From the NCBI GenBank assembly GCA_964017145.1, contig OZ024841.1, positions 496,001 to 560,000 of the forward strand: DNA of 64,000 bases, read 5' to 3'. This document shows positions 36,550 to 49,264 of this stretch, piece by piece. A program made the translations under genes and the position numbers. This stretch comes from Agrocybe praecox. Its lineage: Eukaryota; Basidiomycota; Agaricomycetes; Agaricales; Agrocybaceae. The notes under the pieces were generated by a model, which was given only the letters and a program-made list of their open reading frames with translations, did no database searches and was not told where the DNA came from. How positions within the stretch are numbered: the first letter of the stretch is position 1; every line of letters begins with the position of its first letter.

Positions 36550-38199
36550 ATGCTAGATCAACCCTGCAGTTTTATTCCAGTCGTCGACGTTCGCCCATTC
36601 ATAAATGGGTTCGATAAACAGGCCGTGTCTAAAGAGATTTTGGATTCCTTCAAATCCACAGGTTTCGTTTATCTAATAAACCATGGATTGTCGGAAGATA
36701 AGATTCGTGCGATGTTCGAATGGGTATGATTGATACCTCTTCGCAGAGTCAAAGTTCTGTAATCACTGATTAAATCTTCTCTTCGCCTAGTCGAAAAAGA
36801 TGTTCAACCAACCCATGGACGTTAAAATGTTAGCGCCACATCCAGAGTCAGGAGCTCATCATAGAGGTGCGTCCAGATTTCTTATACGTGATACACTATT
36901 AACCGTGGCATTCCTTTCTGAAACTCGTCGTTTCATCCAGGCTACTCAGCTCCTGGTCGAGAGAAGGTCATCCAATTGGATGGAAGCACAGATAGCAGTT
37001 CAAATGATAACAGTCGCATTGCGCGCGATATTAAGGAAAGCTTCGAAGTCGGAAGAGAGGACATGAACGAGATGCCCAATATATGGTTCCCGGAAGGCGT
37101 TCTGCCTGGATATAAGGAGGCATGCATGGACTTCTACTGGGTAAGTAACCCTGAAGCCTTCTTACGTATCACATCTGATGAATTGAGTCATATCAGGCGT
37201 GCTATGATGTCGAGAAGGTCGTGCTCAAGGCGCTCGCAGTAGGATTCAGCCTACCCGAAGATTACTTCCTCTCGTATCACTCAAACGCCGACAATCAACT
37301 TCGTCTATTACACTATCCAAGGTATTTGTCCTTCATATCCTCTACTCCAAAACCATTATTATTCATGGCTGGCTGACTCTTACTGGCGTACTTACTAGTG
37401 TTGAAGCATCTGTTTTGAATGATCCACGAGCTTCCCGTATTCCGAGCCACACCGACTTCTGTTCTCTGACGGTGAGAGCTGAGGCGCTTGACCCTCCTTT
37501 CGTTGCAAGGACGTCACTAAAAAACTCTCAAAGTTACTCATGCAAGATGAGATTGGTGGTCTGGAAGTAGAGGATCCCAACTTTCCAGGAAACTTCATTG
37601 CAAGAATGTTCCTCCGCTCTTCAGCGCCGATAGCTAAGATATTCCGATAGGCCGTTCCACCTATCCCTGGTTCCATTGTGGTCAATGCAGGAGATTTCTT
37701 GATGCGATGTACGTATTGAGCGCTGCGGCCACTCTCCTTAGCTAAATGGTTGGATGATGTTTGCGGACACACCCAGGGTCCAACGACCAAATCAAGAGTA
37801 CGGTGCATCGAGTTCGACTCCCGCCCTCGATGAGAGCTTCGGTTGATGACCGCTCCTGCATACCATCGCGGTACTCTATTCCTTACGTGGGTGGCTCTGT
37901 GTCAACCTTTATCGATTCTTTTTAACTGATAATATCGTCAAAGTTCTGTGGCGCGGTAAGCACATCACGTCCTTCTCCGGCTTGGCCATTTGGGTCACAC
38001 AGACTCCTAACCCCCTTATTTCCCCAGAATTCAGACGTCACCGTCGACAGCATTCCAGGAACGTGGTCTCCGGAATATCCGAAGCGATATCCACCCATAT
38101 CTGTACGTCACCCACTTGTCCCTTCATGCACTCAAGGTGTTAATTCATCACCAATAGGCGAGGAAATACGTAATGGAGAGATTGGCAGCGAATTATTGA
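36550..38199 (+). CDS. 2-oxoglutarate/Fe(II)-dependent oxygenase (isopenicillin N synthase-like)
   Basis: Soluble non-heme iron oxygenase of the IPNS/2OG-Fe(II) superfamily with a DIOX_N domain; substrate unknown. Start MLDQPCSFIPVVDVRPFING, then the N-terminal signature DSFKSTGFVYLINHGLSEDKI. Later blocks are MPNIWFPEGVLPGYKEACMDFYW, KALAVGFSLPEDYFLSYHS and NQLRLLHYP. The iron/2OG site is complete: SHTDFCSLTLL (H-x-D), GGLEVEDP, GSIVVNAGDFLMRWSND, STVHRVRLPP (distal His) and RYSIPYF (Arg for 2OG). It ends YPPISAEEYVMERLAANY-stop. At least six short introns are present. An upstream in-frame TTG was ignored. The frame is intact across all exons, so it is probably active. It is divergent from the Ppo gene. 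Confidence 0.85.
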
Positions 38200-38887
38200 T
38201 AATTTGACATTCTAATTCTGCTCATCATGGTGCCGAAGAAATGCGTCTAAATTTAAACGAGAAAATCATCAAATAGACAGTCTAAATTAAGTGTTCAGTG
38301 GATCTAACTACTCTGGCCAGTCTCTAAAAGTAAACGTATAACTATTCACAATACAATGAATGCCGAATGATTAAAATATTATCGTCGCGCCTTGAGTAAG
38401 CTCTTTGAATGATCTGAGCTGAGCATTACCACACTCGCAAGACCGGAGAATTTGAAACAGAAGAACATCAGACCCAACTGGCGTACTGCAGGTTGAAAAT
38501 CAGGTATTAGTACACTCACCCCGTTTGCCAGAAAACCTTCAGATTTTTTCGGAGATGGCCATATATATTGCTACTGCGACTCCTTTTTCCTCGGCATTAT
38601 ATCGGCCACGAGCGCTATTTATATGACTGTCTGTTATACGGTGGGGCGTTCCTTGATGATTGAATTTTATATGATTCGTACAATCATGTACACACCAATG
38701 ACTTGGTCCCATTCTCGAATTTCAACAAAATGAGCCCTATATCTTTGCTGCCGTCCAATCGGAGTAAAATGAGTCAAACATCATGCTGCGGCGCAGAGCT
38801 CTCCATGGACTGGCTCAGATTTTTCTTGTATTAACGAAGATTTTTATTGCATACAAAAATAAATAGAATAAAATAGGTGATAATAAA
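38200..38887. other. Convergent intergenic region
   Basis: A spacer between the 3' end of the 2OG oxygenase gene (+) and the 3' end of the first O-fucosyltransferase-like gene (-). AT-rich, no supported ORF, probably two 3'UTRs. Confidence 0.5.
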
Positions 38888-41553
38888 TTATAAAAGTTGA
38901 TTCGAATATTCCGGTAACCCTTTAGCCAAACGAAGCAAAACGATATTAGCCGAAAGACTAGAAAACTATGAAGCATTTGAAAAGATTGAGCATCGAGAAG
39001 ACATGCGGAGAAGGAGGAAAAACATACCCCATTCCCGAGAAAAACCTCCGCTTGTTCAGCGATACCCATATCAATCGCAGCGCCGACACCTTTTTCTTCC
39101 CTACTGAGACCAATTTGCCCATCTTCCAGATCCACGCTTCCGAATACCTTTTCCCATTTATCAGCAAGCAGAGCCTGTCTAAGATTCTCCAAGAATGATG
39201 GCCACCCATTCGTAAGGACATAGACCTGTGTCAATGGGCTCGACGACGACGACGACGAAAACGTCCCAGTCTCTGCAATTTCCGCTTTTCGTCGGATAGC
39301 ATACTCCTCTTTAACTTGCCTCAAGCGACGAACAACCTGTGCGATCGTGGGCAAACAATGAGCGAGGTAAAATTCCTTGCGTCTGGAATTTTGTTTTTCT
39401 ACATCAGTGGCGTTAGCTGCATCTTGAAGTACATCACTGTCGTTCTCTCCAGTGCCGTATTCGGGACGGTCAACTTGACTTCCGCCCATAGCTGCATTGG
39501 CGTCAGCGGATGTCATATACGCAGCTAAACTCTCGTCGAAAGTCTTTGTACCATCAAGTCCGTCAACAAGACGATTCCAGCCCATGTACCCAGATTTCCA
39601 ATGAGCGAGACGGGTACAGTGTCTCTTATAGTCACCTCGGCGAAGGTGAATCGCAACCAAGCCAGGAACAATTCCAGCAGATGATGTTACCTGGCTTGAT
39701 TTGGGCAAATCAAAACCCTGTTCAGACTCCAGTGCATCGCCTGTTAGCATCTTGGAGTAACTGTTATTGGTGCTGGACTGAGTAGTCCGGAACTGGGAAT
39801 TAAGGCTCCTTTCTACCGCAACGGTGACAATGTTGGACCATTTGAAGGAGTCGAGAATGGGAGAATCACGCAGTAACGGGAAAAGTGATAGGGGTCGCCG
39901 TGTACCAAAGAAACTATGGATACAAATTAGATAGAGTCAGTTTCTATGGGAATGGAGTGACGGCGCAGCATAAATTCAACGACGTTATTTCTACGTCTGT
40001 ACAATTGACGCAGAAATTCAGATATAACCCGGAGATGTATCGCCGATATAAAAATAACAGAACTGGGAGAAAAACCGCCAAACTTACTTGGCGTCCCAAA
40101 CTTTCCTTGCCTCCTCTCTGACAACGACACATCTTTTATCCTTTAAGTCGTCCTGTGAAAGTCTAGTTATCCACCACCGTAGAATGTCAAGGCCATCGGC
40201 ATCTTCTGAAGGTGAATCTATAAACAGAAGCAGACGTTAGTACTTGAGCGCCTAACAATTTAACGTCTATTGAAAACAAACAAGGCATCTACATACCTTC
40301 ATTCTCTGATAGCAAATCCCAAGGCCATTTATAAACAACCTCGATACGCTGACTTGGCGGACAGACATATTCAAAATATTCCGCCGACACGGAGAACGTC
40401 GACTTATTCATTCCGGGTATATCGTCGGATTTAAAATTGATTGTGGAATTTTTATGCGAAAAACCTTTGTTAACAGGAAGGTTCGGATCAGGAGAATGCT
40501 CGTAACTCGAAATCGTTGTTGCAGGTGATGCTGAACGACCTTCCGTCGGCATCGCCGACAATGTGGAAGGGTCGTTCCCACGATCGGTTCCATATCCCAT
40601 CAGCGGGCCGCTTTGCTGGCTTCCTACGGCTTGTTGCTCTTTTCGCCCCTCACCAGCCCCATCTATACTTCCCACTGAAGTCTCATCATGTTCGCCTGTT
40701 AGCCAGCCACCTAAAAATGCTCCCATGGGCACACGCGTTGGCCTCAAGGAAAAGTCATAGAGCGTGTATGGCAGAGGAAGGTGGGACCACACGAAATCCT
40801 CAAAGACATAACTCCTGTTGGTGTGGTATGCGATTAATGACTGTAACAGACTATAGAAAAAAGCACGAATGAGTATACGGAAAATGATCCAAAAATCTAT
40901 AAAAAGACACACGCTTCTTGTAGCACATTATTCAACCCGTGTCCCCAAAGATGGTCAGGAAACCGAATGTACTTCGCACCGTTTTCTTGCTGGACGTCTA
41001 CACTCCGCCCACCACCATGTCGAACCGCCATGATAGTTCCATGCGTCCATTCATGCTGTGGTAACTGTCTTTCGTGTAGCCTAACCGCCTGATAGGTAGA
41101 TGGAACACCTCCGTACGCGAGCACCATGCCCACAAGTAGCAACGGTAAGGATAATATTGTAATCAAGAGAAGCTTGGATACTGATAACTGGCGATATGGG
41201 CGAATATCCGTAGACGATAGGACGAATGTCCTGGACAGAACCAATGTCGCGCGTCTCGCCAGAAGCCGGATACATGCACCGACAGGAAAACCTACATTGT
41301 GTCTTCTTCGATATTCCTGGCGGAAATTGTGGAATAATTTGAAGGTGATTATACGTTCCCTTAGGCGCCAGAAGCCGCCTTCGATTTTCTTCATGCCCTC
41401 CTCGAGATCCTTGTCTGTCAAAGGAGTTTGTCCTATGACTATGACGCCATCATCATGCTGCGTGGATTTCCTATCCTCCGTTCCATCTTCGTTCCAAGTA
41501 GGCGTGTTTTCGATTAGGATGTCTTCAATTAGGCTGTACAATCTTGTCGTCAT
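38888..41553 (-). CDS. O-fucosyltransferase-like type II membrane protein (copy 1)
   Basis: Putative Golgi glycosyltransferase, GDP-fucose protein O-fucosyltransferase-like. The N-terminal cytosolic part (from [20 protein letters not shown]) is about 115 residues and ends in basic [10 protein letters not shown]. One TM segment follows ([22 protein letters not shown]). The luminal part begins with the donor-binding-like [19 protein letters not shown], then [36 protein letters not shown], a variable Ser-rich stretch, [14 protein letters not shown], and the key [14 protein letters not shown] (the HxRRxD-like motif of fucosyltransferases). [23 protein letters not shown] and [18 protein letters not shown] precede the last exon [29 protein letters not shown] (38888). 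Five or more introns. It is a tandem paralogue of the gene at 43452-46203. Donor and acceptor are inferred from family motifs only. Confidence 0.7.
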
Positions 41554-43451
41554 GCCTGCACGACCAAGGAAAAAAAAAGAGCGTGTGGGTCAAGGACGTC
41601 GAGCGTCACGAGTGATGGTGAAGGGTGTTCTATAGAATGTGGTAGAAGAAAGTAAAACAAGGGAGAGAGTAGCTACCACTCAGAACATCGTCGCGTTCGT
41701 TATTTGTATTGATACATCTGGTCTGTAACGTTGACTCGCACTATGCCCCTAGGATATAGGCAATGGGTCAACGGCACAGGCGCTGATCTATATGCGAACG
41801 ATGTGTTCGGATCTACTTGCACATTTCACAACTCTGCTATACGCGTTGATACGTTGATACCGCAGGTATACTGCCCCCCGTAACTCTGGATGATGCTGAC
41901 AATATTTGGTGACTCTTCTGAATTGTGTTATCTGTTCTTTTCGAGCATTGAAATAATATAAGTCCACGAATTACAGAGACCAACTTTTCAGCTCAAGTGG
42001 AATATACGGACAGCATAATTCGAAAAAGCACTGGCACTTGTGAACGACAACAACGGATTTCGCGGGCCGATCTTATTGGGGATACATGTTATCGGAGTAC
42101 ATCCTATCCGAATAATGCGATTGTTGGGCGCCAGATGAAGTTCCGCATAGTAAATTGATGTGACAAGTAGGCGCTATGCGTCGTGCACTTCACAAAATTT
42201 ACATTTCACGGCGGTAAGAAAAAGAGTGGTTGTGAAGTTACAACCAGGGCACCTCATAATTGTAGCAGGTGCGCCGCCGATACTTTTTGGTACACAATTA
42301 TCGCTGCTTTGTTGCACGGCGGGCGCCGACACTTGTATGTCGGAAATACAGGTTAATATAGTATACTGGTCGTGTGTTTGTATTTACCTGTACATATACA
42401 TCCTGTTTATTTAAAATGCACTCGTGATACAGGTAATCTATGGTGGTCAAAATGAGTAAATATTATTCGCACCCCGACTTTTTGATTTCAGGTCCTTTCG
42501 CGTCTTATTCCGGTCACATGAGTCTCGTAAATTTACCTCTGAAATATGTAGCTTAAATAAAAATGTCGCTCGGCGAATAAAGCAGTCGGAGCGCAACTTT
42601 CAGACTTCATAAAAATGAATAATATGTTTCGGTCGTATTTATGAATAGTACTCGACCGCCCATAGGGTGTAAATAAGTTTCTCGCGCTATTTTCATTGAG
42701 CGCAACTTTAGCAACTTTAGTATGCGCGTCGGCTTTTGAGAGCGCGGCTTTTCTAGAGCGCTACTTTCACGAGCGCGACACAAAAATTCAATTTTGCGCG
42801 TAGTGATAGCATTGGGCATGGCACATATATTTCAAAGAGTATTAATAATTAAAAAGGAGCAGGGCGCAACAAATGAAGCATTAGGCAGGCATTTTTAACA
42901 TACACAATCATGGTGCCGGGCGTGACGTCGGACAAATGAAGCATGAAGCATAATTTGGACGTGTATTACCGCGGTGTTATCATCGTGTATTAGAACATCG
43001 CAGGGCGTGATGGATGAAGCGCGAGGCCTTGAGGGGTAAAGCACACATATATATAACGTGCGTTAACACGACGCTGGGCGCGATGGGCGAAGCATATATA
43101 TTTTTTACGGCGTGTATAAATACGGCGCAGGGCGCAATGTGTGAAGTATATATTTTAACGTGTCTTGACACGGCGCAAGGGTGAAGCATGAAGCATGGCG
43201 CGTATATTTTAAACGTGTATTAACACGGCGCAGAGCGCGATAGATGAAGCATGAAGCATGGCGCATATGTTTTTAACGTGTATTAACACGGCGCAATTAA
43301 TGCGTCATCACCGTTGGCCTTATATATATATTCTATAATATATTCCAGTATCGCAGCAAAAAGATATTGTACACCCACAGTCGATACGTGATAGATAATG
43401 CCACAGCCTACTTGCTGCAAAAGAAAGAAAGATACCCAGGCAATAATAAAA
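41554..43451. other. 1.9-kb spacer between duplicated genes
   Basis: Lies between the start of copy 1 and the 3' end of copy 2 of the O-fucosyltransferase-like pair. It carries the promoter of copy 1, a zone with repeated GAGCGCAACTTT-like words (about 42590-42780), and the minisatellite at 42845-43297. No supported ORF. Confidence 0.6.
42845..43297. repeat. Degenerate minisatellite, about 60-65 bp units
   Basis: Around seven or eight diverged tandem copies of a unit built from the words CGTGTATTAACACGGCGCA, GGGCGCGATGGATGAAGC, ATGAAGCATGGCGC and ATATATTTT. The last two units (43187-43236 and 43247-43296) are nearly identical. Earlier ones (from 42865, 42918, 42990, 43057, 43111, 43158) are more decayed and of unequal length. 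Each unit includes CGTGT-ATTA-ACACG, a small inverted repeat, and a doubled GAAGCAT. The array sits directly downstream of the stop codon of copy 2. Confidence 0.75.
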
Positions 43452-46203
43452 TCACAAAAGCTGGTTCGAATGATACGGTAATCCTTTTGCCAACCGGAAC
43501 ATGACAACATTCGCAGAGAGACTGGAAAACTAAAGAAAGGAACAGCATCAGGCCACGATAAATCATGAATGTCCAAACAGAACACTAAAAATACGAAGGA
43601 GACATACCCCATTCCCAACAAAAAGCTCTGCCCGCTCTGCAATACCCATATCGATAGCAGCGCTAACACCCTTCTCCTCCCTGCTGAAACCCCGGTCGTC
43701 CTCTGCGGGACTAACGCCATCCTGCCCAGTATGGCCACCTTCGAGATCCGCACTTCCAACTACTCGATCCCATCTATCAGCCAGGAGAGCCTGCCTGAGG
43801 TTCTCCAAAAACGACGGCCAGCCATTTGTAAGGACATAAACCTGCGTCAACGGGTTGCCCATCCTTGATGTCTGATTGGAAGATGCGCCAGTGTCTTCAT
43901 CATCGAGATGGAGTCGTGCAGAGTAGTATTCCCGGATTTCTCTTAGACGACGAACGACCTGCGGAACCGTGGGTAGACAATGTTCGAGGTAAAATTGTTT
44001 TCTCCGAGAAGCTTGCTCGTGGATATCGGCATCGGTGGATTCATCTTGAAGTGCATCGCTGTCTTCCTCTTCGACTACTGTTCCAATGACATGCACAGCT
44101 TCATCACCCAAACCGCCGTCTGAAGCTAAATTCGAGGAACGGAAGGCCATGTATGACGCCAATTCTTCATCAAAGGTATTCGCGCCATCACGTCCATCAA
44201 TGAGGCGATTCCATCCCATGTATCCGGATTTCCACTGGGAAAGACGGGTACAATGTCTCTTATAATCCCCTCGTCGAAGGTGGATTGCAACCAGGCCAGG
44301 AACCACTCCAGAAGAGAATATAGACCCGTCTACATTATGATGATTCGACATACGCGGATCAGAAATTTTTTCTTCATGATCGGAATGTGGTGCGTCACCT
44401 GTTCGCCTCTGGGAGTAAAGGATACTGTCGCTGGGCCCGACTTCCTGGAACTGGCGGCTTATGCTCCTCTCCACTGCGTCATTGACAATTTTTGCCCACC
44501 TAAAATTGGTCAGAATGGGGGAATCTCGGAGCAGCGGGAAGAGGGACAGGGGCCTCCGAGTACCAAAGAAGCTACAAAAGACAGAGAGTTAGCTTAGCGT
44601 AGCGTATATCCAACGAAGAAAGGACGAATAACAATGTTTCTAAAATAAACTCGGCTAGAAGAATTTGCAGAGACCATACGGGCGAAGGAAATGCGAAAAA
44701 TTGGGAGCTAGAAGAGACACTTACTTGGAGTCCCAGACCCTTCTTTCTCCCTCTCGGATGACGATGCATTTTTCGTCTTTCAAATCGTCGCGTGAAAGCC
44801 TCTGAATCAACCATCTCAGAATATCGAAACCATCAGCATGCTCTGCGGGGGAATCTATGAATGATGGCTTCGATTATTTTCGCTATTCAATAAGAAATCG
44901 GAAAAAAAATACCTGCGGAGAGCGTATCCCGAGGCCATCGATAAACAATCTCAACACGTTGACTTGGTGGACAGACGTGTTCAAAATATTCCGCCGAGAC
45001 AGACTGTTGAGAATTGTTTACTCCCGCCAGTGGAAGATATTTGCGCTGGAATTCGAGAGGTACATCGGTATTTTGAGTTTGTGTGGCTTCTGTAGAGAAA
45101 AATGTATCCTTTGAACGGCAAAAATGAACAGAATGCGAGGTCGTCGTTGGATCCGATGTTGAGCCGCTGTGTGTCGTCGGTACGGACAATGAGCAGGGAG
45201 CATTCCCACAGTCATGTTCAATTTGGCCTGACACCGGACCGCGTCTCCGTTTCCCTCCTTGTTCTCTTTCCATTTTACCATACATGTCGTCCAAGTGCGT
45301 TCGTCTGCCATAGTTTGTTTCTTTGTTGTCGTTGGCATCATTGAAAACACGCTCTCCTGCTATCCAGCCACCCAAGAACGCTCCCATGGGTACACGCGTC
45401 GGCCTCAAGGAGAAATCATAAAGCGTGTATGGAAGAGGAATGTGGGACCACACGAAGTCCTCAAACACATAGCTCCTGTTGCTGTGATACGCAATTAATG
45501 CCTGTAAAAGACTTCCGAACGCGCAAAGATTAGCATATTTTCCCGGAGCGGTCAAAGAGACGAAAACATACGCTTCTTGGAGGACATTATTCAGCCCATG
45601 TCCCCAAAGGTGATCAGGAAACCTAACGTATTTCGAATCACCTCCTCGTGGTGGGTCCATGTTTTCTCCGCTGGAATGGCGGATGCCCTCGATAGTTCCA
45701 CGCGTCCAATCATGCTGTGGCAATGCCCTCTCCCGTAATTTAACCTCATGATATGAGGGTGGCACGCCTCCATACGCGAGCACCATTACCACGAGCAGAA
45801 TGGGCAGAGACACGATTGTGATCAAGAGGAGCCTAAGCATGGATAACTGGCGATATGGCCGACCTTCTGGCAATGTCGGGAAGAACGTTCTCGAGAGAAA
45901 GAATGCGGTTCTTCGCGCAAAAAGACAAACACACCCGCCTAGGGAGAACCCCAAGGTAAATGTTCGTCTACCCTCCTCGCGAACCCTACATCCAAAACTA
46001 GACGTTGCCACACCCGCCTTTTCCTGGCATGGACTGTCAACGATTTTCTTCACGCCAGCTTCGAGACTTTTATCGGCCAAAGGCGTGGTTTTCGATACCA
46101 CGCCCTCCCCTTCAGCCCATTGATGTTCCACTTCGTCTTCGTTCCAACACTGAGGAACATTTTCCTGGCTCTCGTCAAGATGGTGGTACAACCTCTTTGT
46201 CAT
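43452..46203 (-). CDS. O-fucosyltransferase-like type II membrane protein (copy 2)
   Basis: Paralogue of the gene at 38888-41553 with the same architecture and matching intron positions. It starts MTKRLYHHLDESQENVPQCW and has a cytosolic tail of about 140 residues, then the TM segment LLLITIVSLPILLVVMVLAYGG. Luminal motifs are [114 protein letters not shown] and [18 protein letters not shown], ending FSSLSANVVMFRLAKGLP...NQLL-stop (43452). Divergence from copy 1 is concentrated in the cytosolic tail and the Ser/Thr-rich luminal insert, while the catalytic-type motifs are almost identical, which suggests both copies are under constraint. Substrates unknown. Confidence 0.7.
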
Positions 46204-47489
46204 GCCTGCACGACAAGAGAAAAGAAAAGGCGAGCGTACGAGTCAAGGACGGCGAACAACGACCAAAGAGCGTCCACAGGATAGTATTGGAAGAAAGTAA
46301 CACGGTGATTGGATTGAATTCGCGACGGGATTTCCAATTAACGTCCCTTTTTGTGCAAATTAATTTAGATGGCGAGGGTGAGTCCGATGAAAATCTGTTT
46401 TATTAAATATGACCTAACGTCACGAGGAAATGACGTCGAAATCCTCAGTAAAATTTTCCACATCGATCGAACCCGCATTTAGGTATGTGCCTTCCACTTT
46501 CGTCGTCCTCAGATTCAAATATTTTGAAATTCTAGTATATAATAGTACAGCGACTCTGAATCAACCATATGACTTTCGCTTTTGTAACAATCACGACAAA
46601 GCGGGAAGAACCGCCTACTCCATTATATCACCGGTCTTTTTGATCGTCTTAAATAATTCTACCGTGCAATTTCATCGAACAGACCCAGTTCCTGGTCCAT
46701 TCTGAAGATGTTTCGGCGATTGAGGAGGTTTACTACAAGTATCTTTTCCCACGCTCCGAACACATACTTGATTATCATCGTTGGGGGGGGGAGGGGTGTC
46801 TCTCCTGGCAAAACGCAGCATAGTGTACAAATCACTGGCACAGAGCGAAGCTATAAAATACTCGGGCCAACTTTTGGCCACTTCAGCCAGTGTTCCATGG
46901 GAAAATATATGCGCTTCTAAAGCGGCTTCGGGGGATTTCTACGCACTAAAAATATGTGGATAGCATCCATTTCTCCAGGTAAGACCCCTATGTTGAAATT
47001 ATTTTTGATCTGAATGGTCAAGGACCAAGGTGGCACCTTCGGAACAAAGTTGAGCAGCACCCACAAAAGACACTACCGATAACGCCGTACACATCTCAAA
47101 TACTAGTAGAATATAAGGGATGCAAGCCTTTGAATGCAATTCCACAGAGTGAGTGCTGTATATCCCTGTATCTCCGCAAGCGCCTATATATATCTACTGA
47201 TTTATATTTGCTGTGAGGAGCTTAACCATCTCCGACGAGAGAATTCTGGTTGAGGCTTCCATATTTACTCTACATAGCCTATCATCCGAGGGCTCTGAAT
47301 CACATCAAACTATCAGCAATTATGCTGCCATCACATAGCCTGACATACTGATAACAATTAAAGTAGCTGCAAGCTGTCAATAACCTCAGGGTCTATGTTT
47401 AAAACTCTGTATAGTATAAGTCAGCCTCGTAATACTCTCTAAGGCCAGTAATTAACACACCACCACCACCACCACCACCAACGACCTCT
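46204..47489. other. 1.3-kb intergenic region
   Basis: Divergent spacer between copy 2 of the O-fucosyltransferase-like pair (-) and the DUF6533 gene (+). Contains a poly-G run near 46785-46791 and, just before the next ATG, a CAC trinucleotide microsatellite (about 47458-47480). No supported ORF. Confidence 0.5.
47458..47480. repeat. (CAC)n microsatellite upstream of start codon
   Basis: About seven tandem CAC/CCA triplets end ten bases before the ATG of the DUF6533 gene, so the tract would lie in its promoter or 5' leader. Such tracts vary in length between strains. Confidence 0.8.
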
Positions 47490-49264
47490 ATGGCGACGGC
47501 AGACTCTATATTTCAAGGTTATTTAGACATTCAATATGTCCGTTATAGTCACTGTGAGTTGCACCTTGCTCTGCACATTTTTAAACGGAATCTATCGAGC
47601 TTCTGAATGGCGAACTAATTGTGATGTTTTATTTTTTGTGTAGTATCAGCTGGAGCTATAATCCTCTATGATTACTGTGCGTCGCTGCAACTAATATCAT
47701 CCCTACGCTGGCTAACCCAACTCGTACGACCATCCCATATCATATCAACAGTCCTCACCTTAGATCAAGAGATAGATTTGATTTGGGTATGCATCTCCCC
47801 TTACATGAGCCCTTAATACTGCCTAATCCTCCATCTATACACAGTCCAAAGGATTATCACTGGGAATGGTTCTGTTTATGCTGGTAAGCCGGTTCCTGTG
47901 CTAGCTCCATTTAATTGAGGCTCACTTAAACACCCAAGAATCGATATTACGCTCTAGCTACCATAATGTAAGTGGTTTGATTTACTCTGAACGATCATTA
48001 ACGTCTATCTACTAGAATGGACTTCCATGGTATGTCAGATTGATCGAATGCGAGGCGCCAAAGGGACGATCGACGATTGAATTATATGTACCACAGGCCT
48101 ATTGTTTCCCTCTGTTTCGGATATCGTAAGTAACATTCATCAAAACATCACACTCCCTTACTGAATTCCGGACTTTAGTTGTAAGTAGCTATCACGCACG
48201 GTTTTTCCCCCCGTATATCAGTGACTCATTCCTATTCTATACTTTGCGTGACAGCTGTAGGTGTTCATTCAAATAATGATACGGTCTAAATCTGATCGCG
48301 GTAAAACCCTTTCCCTGGAATTAGGCCACCAATTCATTGAATGGCAATCGTGGACGGGCTTAGCATTCAGTATGATTATCCAAGGTAAGGATTGTATTTT
48401 CTCGTAAGCTCCTGTCCCGCGCAGTAATCTCTCGACCACTCATGACAGGAATTCTCCAACTTCGGATATATGCTTTCTATCCAAACAATAGGATTATCAT
48501 AGGAGCCATGATAGCCTTCTTCATTCTCCAGGCTTCGGCCTCGGCCGTAATCATTGGCATATTTTTGTCCACCTTCCAAGGTGAGCTCGAAACATTCATG
48601 TTTTAAACGTATATTGATCGAATACTTTGAGCAGCGTTCGCAGTCGAAATACCAGGCGGCAGGTTCTGCGTTGGCAGAAGTACCACATTTCAAAACCTGC
48701 ACATGTTTTGGGTTCCGATATTGGTTTTTGAGACCTTCCTTTGTGCCTTGGCGGTTACCCGTGGAATACAAATCAGGAGGAATTCTGGGCCCTTCTCTTT
48801 CTATAAGAGCGGTCAACGCCTATCTGATATCTTGTTTCGTGACTCCGTTATATATTTCATAGCGTGAGTATATTTAAACCCCTGCTTCTGCTTGCAAATA
48901 TACTGAAATTCGTTCCAAAATGAAGAATTGTTGCCTGCTACTTTACTAGTCTCTTGATCTTCCAGTACGCACGTGTAAGCAGGTCATCAACGTCTAATAC
49001 AGATGCCATACTTATATATTATTTGGGATGTAGGGAGAGCTCCAGGAATCCTCTCTCGGATTCTCAATTGCCTTGCCCTGCGTTATAGCAAACCGCCTTG
49101 TCCTCAATATCCGCAATCACGTTCGGACCCAAGCTGAAGATACCAACGTTCACTGCACTAACGCCACGGCGCCTCATACTAGAAATAGTTATCAGGTAAA
49201 GTCGCTGGGACCATTGGCATTCGGAACACCATCAACAACCACAAGCGTAGCTTATTTGTCCTGA
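47490..49264 (+). CDS. DUF6533-type multi-pass membrane protein
   Basis: Agaricomycete orphan membrane protein; no biochemical role is known. It starts MATADSIFQGYLDIQYVRYSH and is split into about a dozen exons, some very short. The family N-terminal block is visible after splicing: SAGAIILYDY, LTLDQEIDLIW, SKGLSLGMVLFML and NRYYALATI. Later exons give the WQSWTGLAFSMIIQGILQLRIYAFY block, then FFILQASASAVIIGIFLSTFQ, AFAVEIPGGRFCVGRSTT, FWVPILVFETFLCALAVTRGI, FRDSVIYFIA and LGFSIALPCVIANRLVLNIR. About seven TM helices and a short Ser/Thr-rich cytosolic tail result. The stretch 48130-48300 contains small exons I could not place exactly. Another 7-TM gene lies 2.4 kb downstream on the same strand. 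Confidence 0.7.
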
